DNA of 64,000 bases, taken from NCBI GenBank assembly GCA_004835665.1, contig RBKR01000014.1:744001-808000 (forward strand), written 5' to 3'. This document shows positions 57,016 to 64,000 of this stretch, in pieces (within the stretch, counting starts at the first letter, position 1; each line of letters opens with the position of its first letter). Source of the stretch: Phoma sp. XZ068. Its lineage: Eukaryota > Ascomycota > Dothideomycetes > Pleosporales > Didymellaceae. A program made the translations under genes and the position numbers. The notes under the pieces are model-generated. The model had not been told where the DNA came from. It saw only the letters and a list, made by a program, of their open reading frames with translations, and searched no databases.

Positions 57016-58712
57016 TCACAAAGGCTCTTTGCCGATCCAAGCTCTTGCCTCCTCCGTATCACTAGGGTACGGAGTATCCCTATCCGTACGACTCCGCTCT
57101 TCAAGCTGCCTCCGCAACCTCTCCTCGCGGCTCTCGCGAATGATGCGTAGGAAAGCATCCGAGCTTTCACATCTGGCCACATACGACCGTTTTCGAGTTC
57201 GCTGGCCTTGCGATGTCGTTGAACTTGATGAGCTAGCTGTAGCTATTTTAGTCAGGGGGCCAAGTGGTGGTGTCAACGAAGTTGATGATGCTTCTGTTCC
57301 AGTCCTAGATATAGCATCTTCACGGAAAGGAGGGTGATCCTTCTTTGTCCGCGGCTTACGCTGGAGTTCACACATCTTCATCCTAATTCTCTCGTCTAAG
57401 GCCATTTGCGCCTTTTCTGCAGTGCCTTTGAGACTCCCATGTTCACCAAAGACAAATTCGAGGCGGCGCCTGATGTGTTCCCCGCAGAAGCTAAGTCGGT
57501 TCACTGGCGACGTAGATGCGTTGTCATCTTCGGAGCCGTGAGTCAGACACTGATTACAGACCTTGAAGTCGTGCACGGCATCACTAATCCCATAGACGGT
57601 GCCCAAGTTTCGTATGGGATCTTCAGTACTGCGGTCCACATCTGGTGGGGTGAGCGCAGTGAAGTCGATCCGGTGGCCTGGGTGGGCATCTGGTATCTCA
57701 GATCCTGTATACAGGCGCTTTGGTGCCAATGGATTGGCCTGGTCCGATGAAATTGGAATAACTGACCTAGCTAAGTGTAATCGATCAGGTCGTGAATTTG
57801 TCAATGTATCAGCATTGGAGGAGTCGTGTCGCTGTCGCTTCAGGGAAACATCTGGCGACAGATTTGGAATCGAGCTGCACGAAGAACGAGGACTCAGAGG
57901 CGGCCGGCACTGTTTAGCCTCCTCTTCCTTTGTCTTGGGGCCAAACCCGAATTCCTTATTAAATATGTCGCGCGGATGTGGTGGTTGTGGCTTCTTGAGG
58001 AAATTTCGGAGCCACTCAGGAATACAGACTTGACCCTCTCTGTATTTTCGCTCTTGTTCCTTCTCCAGCTTCTGCTCTTGTTCTTCTTTCTGTTTCCGCC
58101 CCCACTTATATCTTTGGCTTTGCAAAACGTCAGCTTGAGCAAGACTTCTTGCAATGCCAACGACTCCGAAATGAGTGGTCAAGCTTGATACAGGTGGATT
58201 TGGGTGTAGCTTATCACTCTCGACCTTCTGAATAGTCTGCAAATCATTCGCAGACTTGGCAGCTGAGTCTAGTAATGGCGACCCAGCTTCGCGGTACATA
58301 TCGGGGCTCTGATGTGTCGTTCATACGAAAATTGTCTTCGACGTGGCACCGTGTAAGGCGACGGTGGTGAAGGTAAACTTGAGGATGGAGATGATGTACA
58401 CGAGGGCCGCTTCGGGTATGTGGCAGGAGCAAAATCTGGCCATGGAGATCTCCCAGGGCGCCTATCGCCCACTTCATACCTGCCAATACTTGCTGCAGTA
58501 CCGAGTATTCTTGGTCTTTGGAATGCTTCGAAACTTGTATTTGCAGATTGTGCCTGAGGTCTTGGTGATGATCCCATGTCTCTCACGATCTGATCCCATC
58601 CCGCTTCTGAACCACCCTGAGTAGCTACCGCCTGCCTGTTGATGACTCTCTGGTACTGGATTGTTCTTGCAGTGCACACTTGGTGGTCAGACTGCTTTGA
58701 AGAGGTAGACAT
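57016..58712 (-). CDS. Unrecognised fungal protein, likely two exons
   Basis: The main exon (57016 to about 58308) encodes some 430 residues. These include QADVLQSQRYKWGRKQKEE, a Glu/Lys coiled-coil-like run, IPEWLRNFLKKPQPPHPRD, a cysteine pair (VCNQCLTHG) with CGEHIRRRLEFVFGEHG, and a basic C-terminus (SREERLRRQLEERSR). An upstream frame from an ATG at 58712 (MSTSSKQSDHQVCTARTIQY) joins by splicing: either a 95-nt intron (58307-58401) or a 41-nt intron (58309-58349), both in phase. No known domain. Repeated Arg/Lys tracts hint at a nuclear protein, but that is weak. Confidence 0.5.
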
Positions 58713-59763
58713 ATTCGGCCAGTGGCTTGATGTGCAAACAAAGCCTCCATGTCTGGCATTCACAGTCAATCAGAGCCACGCGGGCGAACTTAATGGCACT
58801 TGTAGGCTCGTGAAATGTGTGACGTGCTTATTCCATGGTCTAGAGTCACACTGCAGGAGCATCGCCGGTTCATCGCACACTGGAGTAGCCATGGTGCGCG
58901 CCGGCAAAAGCTGACACCCACAATAGCAAGCTTAAAGATCACAGGCTATCGGAACAGCGACATCTAAGCCATTGATAGTCCAGATCGAGCCAAGAGCCAC
59001 TTGAGGCCCTGAACCATACCCGTGGGTTGACGGACGGTGGTGCGTGACGAGCCGCGAAGACTTCGTTGGTGTGAGTTCAAATCGACTGCTGTGATGTTGT
59101 CGGCTAACCATGGGACCCAAATCAAATGACGATGGACACTACCGTAGATCGCGACGTTTCTGACGTTTAGATGGTGACATATACTTACAGTAACAGCAAA
59201 AGCTGTCTTATGTTTATTCCAACAACAGCCTCCCGAGGTTTTATAATGCCTGTGTTGAACTCTTGCCAGAGCTCCTGCCCCCTTCACAACGCGAATCTGC
59301 AATTTTCCCGTGACCAGCCATAGCATACTTTCAAGTCAATGCACGATTGGTTGATCAAACCATCGCTGTGCCATGGGTGAGAGGTGGGGTCGAACCATCC
59401 AGATAAAACTTTGCGGCGATCGATCCAGCTCAGGGTCTGGAGTATACAAAGCCGTGGTTCGCAACGGAAGTTACGAATGATTACAATCGAGATGGTGTTT
59501 CATGTGAGCCGTACTGATGTAATTGTAAGTGTTGTGGGGACACTCGGGAAAGTGAGATCGATGTCGTTGCTGGTGTCTGCTGCATCATTTGTCACTGACA
59601 GGCAATGCACTGAGGTGCGAACAGCGCGGCACCTGCAATGCGACCTGAAATGCCTAGAACAACTCAAAGCAAGGTTAAAACGCACTCATTCGGCAATGTA
59701 TTGTCCGCAATGGCGAGGCAAGCTATCCCTACTACAATTCGACACAAATCTCATTTCAACAAC
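58713..59763. other. Intergenic, no gene recognised
   Basis: About 1.05 kb between the unrecognised gene and the Dopey 3' end. No supported frame, and the T-arm-like string near 59390 lacks a tRNA fold. Confidence 0.45.
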
Positions 59764-62700
59764 TCAGCTTGCAGCATCCCTAACAACACTCTCCCAAACC
59801 CCCTTCCAGTCCGCTTCGCCGCCGCCATACCTAGCCTCAAATGCCCACATTGCCAAGTTTCCCAAAAATGGTCTAACAACTCTATCGAGTAGCTCTCCTC
59901 TCGCCATATCTAAAACCGCAGCACCCTCCTCAACTTCCAATGCCTTGATCAACGGGTCTAAGAATAACGTCCTCTTCGGTTCACCGTCTACGGTCTCGTT
60001 GTGAGTCGCGGTTGTGACCACAGGCGCAGATGATGTTTGGGCAAGCACGTCGTTGACTTCATCGGTGAGACTGAGGAGAGTGGGTGGTATAGACGGTTTG
60101 TAGACGGCGTCAATGGTGTCGGTAAGGAAGAGCCATTCAATCAGTTGGAAGTCGTCTGGGTCGAGGACCACAAGCTCATCTAATAATTTGCATGATTGGA
60201 TTATGCCGGCGTTGTTGTAGTGCTCTTTGTTGCTTGCATCTGGCAATAGCGACGACAGGCTAGATGTCAGTTCGCCATTTGCGATGGGCCAACACGAAGC
60301 AAGGTGGATTGGGGATGTTTTGAGGATGACGGATCGCAGTAGGACGAAGACGTCTGCGCGCGTCACAGATGACGGTGACGATGCTGGTGTTGCTGTGAGG
60401 AGTTCGACGATTTTCTCAAGGATTTGTGGAATGTTCGGCGTGAATGCATCTTCTGGGCTAGCGAGTATGAGAAGTGAGATTCGCCGTAGCGTGGTTTGTG
60501 CTTTGCGATCGGCCTCCTGTCGCGCAGACGCAGCACCGACGCCAAACATAATACCCGCTGTTGTCGGTGCTGTCAGCCGTGACAGAAGCTCTGGCACGCG
60601 CTCCTTATCAGATTGTGTCCATTGCGAAAGAATGGGGAGCCACGATTCTCTTATTAGGTCGACAGGTGTATTGAAGAACTTTGAATCGTTGAAGGCATCA
60701 TATATGTCTTTCTTTAGCAGCTTGCTTCCCTGGGCCACCTTTGTCAACTGGTGAAGGAGGTCAAGAGTGGTGGTAGAAACGTTGTCTGGAAACGATTTTG
60801 CCCGGAAGGTAGGGCCAATGACTGATGTGGATATATCAGAAACCACCTTTGTGACGCGATCGGTGTCTGCAAGAATGATAGGCAGATTGGGCACAATTGA
60901 TGTAAGTATTGCTACAACATCGGAAGCTCTCTTCTGTGCTCGAAAGCTGTTAGTGACTGAAGCTGTCTTTGCAGCCGTTGTGGAGTGGTTCGTGTCTTGC
61001 GCGTAGCCCATTGGGCGAGTAGTGAATGTTGCGGTCAGGATTCGTGCGAATATGTCCTAGCAAAATGGTCAAATAGATGTGTAAAGTAGGATATACCAGA
61101 ACTTACTGCAAGCTCCCTCCTCATCCTTCGCTGCTCACCAAAGGTCGTGTTGTCAACTTTCTGACCAATAACAGCGGTGAACTCTAGCAGAGATGGTAAT
61201 ATCTGTCGATGAGGTAGGGGATTGGCGAGAACATCGCGCAGGAACAAGGTACAATCTTGCCAGATTTCGTCCATGGCATCATCTTCGAGCGATCTAGTGT
61301 ACTCCACTAGAAATGCAACGAGATCTGTGTCTGACAAATCCGAGGTTAAGGTAGACATGCGATTAGGATCTAGCGCGTTTGGATCTGTACGACTATACAC
61401 GGCGTTGAAAATCGCTGGGATGGTGAGCTTCGGTCTTGAGCCGTTGAGTACGTTGAGTAGACCCATGACAGCTGTTTCGTCTTGAGTCGTGTGAGCCCAT
61501 GATACTACAAGAGTCTCAAGACACTCTAACGCTTCGGCAGCAAAGAGATGTTCCAGGATACGTCTTGCTCGATTGCGCATACGCAGCGATGTGTAGCTGA
61601 AGGAGGATACCGACGTTGGGTCTTGGCGATCCTGTGAAAACCCACCCCAGGACCAGATGGCGAAACAAATGCGTACAGTATCTTGGAAGCACAATAGGAC
61701 TGTAAGCCTACTGTTGCCAGTTGGTGTTCTTGTTTGGTTGGCTTCTGGAGCAAAGACACCAGACACCACGTTACTGAAGAATCCTTGGGGAGCTTCAGGC
61801 GATTTGGTCGCAGATGCCTGGGTTTCCTGAATCATCAAACGATCATGTGCCTTGGCCAAGATCTGTTCCAAGCCATTTATCAAAGAAATGAGTGTGGACT
61901 CGGGAGAAGTGCCGTCTACTACCTCGTGTCTTGCAAATGTTGTTTTCAGTAGATCGAACGTAATGTTGATCTCTCTGCAAAAGCACTCAACCAGAGGCAG
62001 CAGATTCTGGAATATGGTGTCGGCAAACATGGGTAAAACCTCGATCAGGAACTGCACCCAATCATCGAGCACAAGTCGACTGGATGCTGACGAGAAACCA
62101 AATTTCAGGCACTCGACTAGTTGGGCTGGCGGGGGGATAGGTACAGGCGCATGATCCACAGAGTCCCTGTTCAAAGCTAATGACAGCCTTGATCTCTGAG
62201 CGGCAGTGTGTGGTGGTCTCACCTCCTGTGTTTTCTCTTCGGGAGGTTGGATGAGACGTATTCGGAGAGCGGATAAGATTGCACCAAGCAAAAGGCTCTG
62301 CAAGGATGGCACCGCGGTCCTGAGCCTGATCATAAGCGGCACTTCAATCTCCAAGTCTCTCAGAGCGGGGGCAAAGGGGCTCTGATAGAGCTGCGAGATG
62401 ATGGAGATAGATATGCGATGCAGCTCATGGATATGGGGCTCGAGAGTTGCACCTGCAACACCTGCTTGAATCGATAGAGCACCAAGACATCTCCTGATGA
62501 GCCATTCTTGAAGTGACATTCGGTTGGTCAAGTTATTGTCCCACGTAGCCGCGGTCTGTGCTAATGTCGCCCAAGTGAACTGTGATGGCCGTTTCAACAT
62601 GTGGAAGACATGGCTTAGATAGTAAAGACATTCTCTTGTGTCGTCTCCCGTTCTTGCTGTTTGTCTTGACTTAGCGTCCGTGTCAGAACCTAGATCCTCG

Positions 62701-64000
62701 GTGGCTGCCAGACAATGTAAGGACTGAAGATGTACTGCTAGCACCTCAAAGACTTTATTGAGGGTAGGAAGGTCGAGGAGCCAGCTCTTCATAAAGGTTG
62801 ATATTTCTGTGCCTTCCTCACCCAAGGTATCCAGGAGAAGAAACAGTGGTCGGGTCAGCACTGAATGAAACGTTCCTGGCGAGAGTGTGGGAGCCGGCAA
62901 TGACATTCCACTTGCGCGTCGCGTCACACTGCCACGTTTCTCTGACTGTAAACTCAACTCGTGCATGGTGTGCGTCCAGAGCACTGCAAATCGTCGACCA
63001 CAGTCTGGGATGGGTGCAGAGCTTGATCCACGTAGGGTCTGCTCTGCAACGATCGCTGAGATAGCCGCCTCAACCGATCGACCAGTTGGCGAGATAGAAT
63101 GCAACTGCAATATACACAAAGTGGCTTCGACATGGTACTTTGGCATCGTCGGCGACAAATAGTGCCACAAGCAAGCAACCAGTTGATGTAAGAGCTCGGA
63201 CAGACTAGAAGTGGGAATATACGGCTGCGACGGGTGAGCCACCTGCAATGCCACAAGTATGCCAGCAATAGCACTCAGGTGCGAGAACGGTACGGTGCTG
63301 TTTGGCACCGGGGCAAAGAGCGACTCTTGGAGAACAGAAGAGAACTCGAAATCACCGATAGCGTGCAGATCCTGTGTCTTGACAATCAGATTAGCAAGGA
63401 CTTTGGAAGGTAATTCTGGTGAGTACGACCACCCATCTGCTTGGAGCGTGGCGAGTGTAATGTATGCAGCTTGTCGTAGGGCCATGCGGCCAACTAGAGC
63501 TGGTTCGTAGAGACGCTCTGCTGACTCTAAGCCGGCCTGGGCGTCTTCATAAAAGGTCGATATCTGCTGCAGCACTTGATTCCTTGGTACATCTGAGGTC
63601 TTGGGAATTTTGTCCTCATTTGACGATTGCTCGACTCTCAAGGCCCGATCCGGTACGATCTGAACAAGGGAATCAGCTATCTCGAGAGCCAGGTCGATGA
63701 CTTCAAAATCGATGGCCTTCGAGTTGCGATCTTGGGAGATCTGGCCAAGTGATGTAAGGGTAGCAACAATCATCAATGGCATATGATGAAGTAGCATATC
63801 TTCCTCCTTGAGGTTGAAACGGCCGAGGACGAACTTTGCTAGCTTCATTTGTTGCAATGCCTGTTGCTTTATTGTTGATCCGTCTAGGGACGAGGTGACA
63901 AGGTGAGTTAATTTGCCCCAGATCAGGCCACTGTCAACACCATCAAAGAACGCACTGGCACTTCTCATCACCTCGTCCACCTGTTCCTTTGATGCGTGCT
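59764..64000 (-). CDS. DOP1: Dopey family protein (Dop1/DopA), 5' part outside window
   Basis: Exons are 61107 to beyond 64000 and 59764-61056, with a 50-nt phase-0 intron; 1394 C-terminal residues are visible. Dopey proteins are large peripheral membrane proteins that work with Mon2 and a flippase in endosome-Golgi traffic; DopA controls development in Aspergillus. The long alpha-helical, Leu-rich sequence lacks membrane segments. The most characteristic blocks lie near the end: KDIYDAFNDSKFFNTPVDLI, SWLPILSQWTQSDKERVPEL, LSRLTAPTTAGIMFGVGAAS, DDFQLIEWLFLTDTIDAVYK and FLGNLAMWAFEARYGGGEAD. The reading frame is open to the window edge. Confidence 0.85.

Noticed and set aside
59380..59400. GGTTCGA-like string on the minus strand, possible tRNA T-arm
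   Set aside because: The flanking bases give only a mismatched T stem, and no acceptor or anticodon arm could be folded.
1..64000. Secondary-metabolite cluster, CRISPR array, prophage or defence island
   Set aside because: The FAD monooxygenase and SnoaL-like relic are not accompanied by a synthase, transporter or regulator, and the genome is clearly fungal, so prokaryotic systems are not expected or seen.

Overview
The window is chromosomal DNA of a filamentous ascomycete (Pezizomycotina, most likely Dothideomycetes; the class is an inference). The reasons are dense genes on both strands, many small spliceosomal introns (mostly 45-55 nt, GT-AG, with CTAAC/CTGAC-type branch points just upstream of the acceptor), a cofactor-independent phosphoglycerate mutase, an amadoriase-type oxidase, an intron-bearing tRNA-Asp-like gene, and clear orthologues of yeast housekeeping genes. 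I support 31 protein-coding genes, one broken protein gene, two weak coding candidates and one degenerate tRNA. Exon joins were worked out by hand from reading frame and splice signals.

Layout. 0-2.4 kb: a divergent pair of secreted Ser/Thr/Pro-rich wall proteins. 3.5-8.9 kb: tRNA-Asp-like gene, salicylate-hydroxylase-type FAD monooxygenase, pyroglutamyl peptidase, a decayed SnoaL/NTF2-like gene, Mediator subunit 9. 9.4-16.4 kb: phosphoglycerate mutase, CaM kinase, RING protein, prolyl aminopeptidase. 16.8-22.6 kb: Kel3-type kelch protein, Dhr2-type helicase, ribosomal protein L12. 23-30 kb: an unrecognised frame-broken gene, an unrecognised 196-aa protein, amadoriase, mitochondrial transcription factor Mtf1. 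30-41.3 kb: Cwh43 (12 exons), Utp6, mitochondrial ICT1/Pth4-like release factor, Nab3-like RNA-binding protein, LETM1-domain protein. 41.3-47.1 kb: a sparse stretch with a small Cys/His-rich protein, a BTB protein and an F-box protein. 47.7-64 kb: Cue3/ASCC2, ribosomal protein S20, Tan1, an aminoglycoside-phosphotransferase-fold protein lacking a key Asp, an unrecognised protein, and the C-terminal part of Dopey.

The genes do not form one pathway, and no biosynthetic or defence cluster is visible. Several share broad themes: RNA and ribosome biology (Dhr2, Utp6, L12, S20, Nab3, Tan1, Cue3), mitochondrial expression and membrane (Mtf1, ICT1-like, LETM1-like), and cell surface (two wall proteins, Cwh43 GPI-lipid remodelling). 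Head-to-head pairs probably share promoters (Med9/Pgm, amadoriase/Mtf1, Cwh43/Utp6, Cue3/S20).

I did not find a convincing previously undescribed system. The best leads are the matched architecture of the two wall-protein genes, the RRM plus RS-like plus anticodon-binding-like arrangement in the Nab3-like protein, the candidate pseudokinase, the multi-lesion SnoaL-like gene and the long ORF-bearing intron in the pyroglutamyl peptidase gene.
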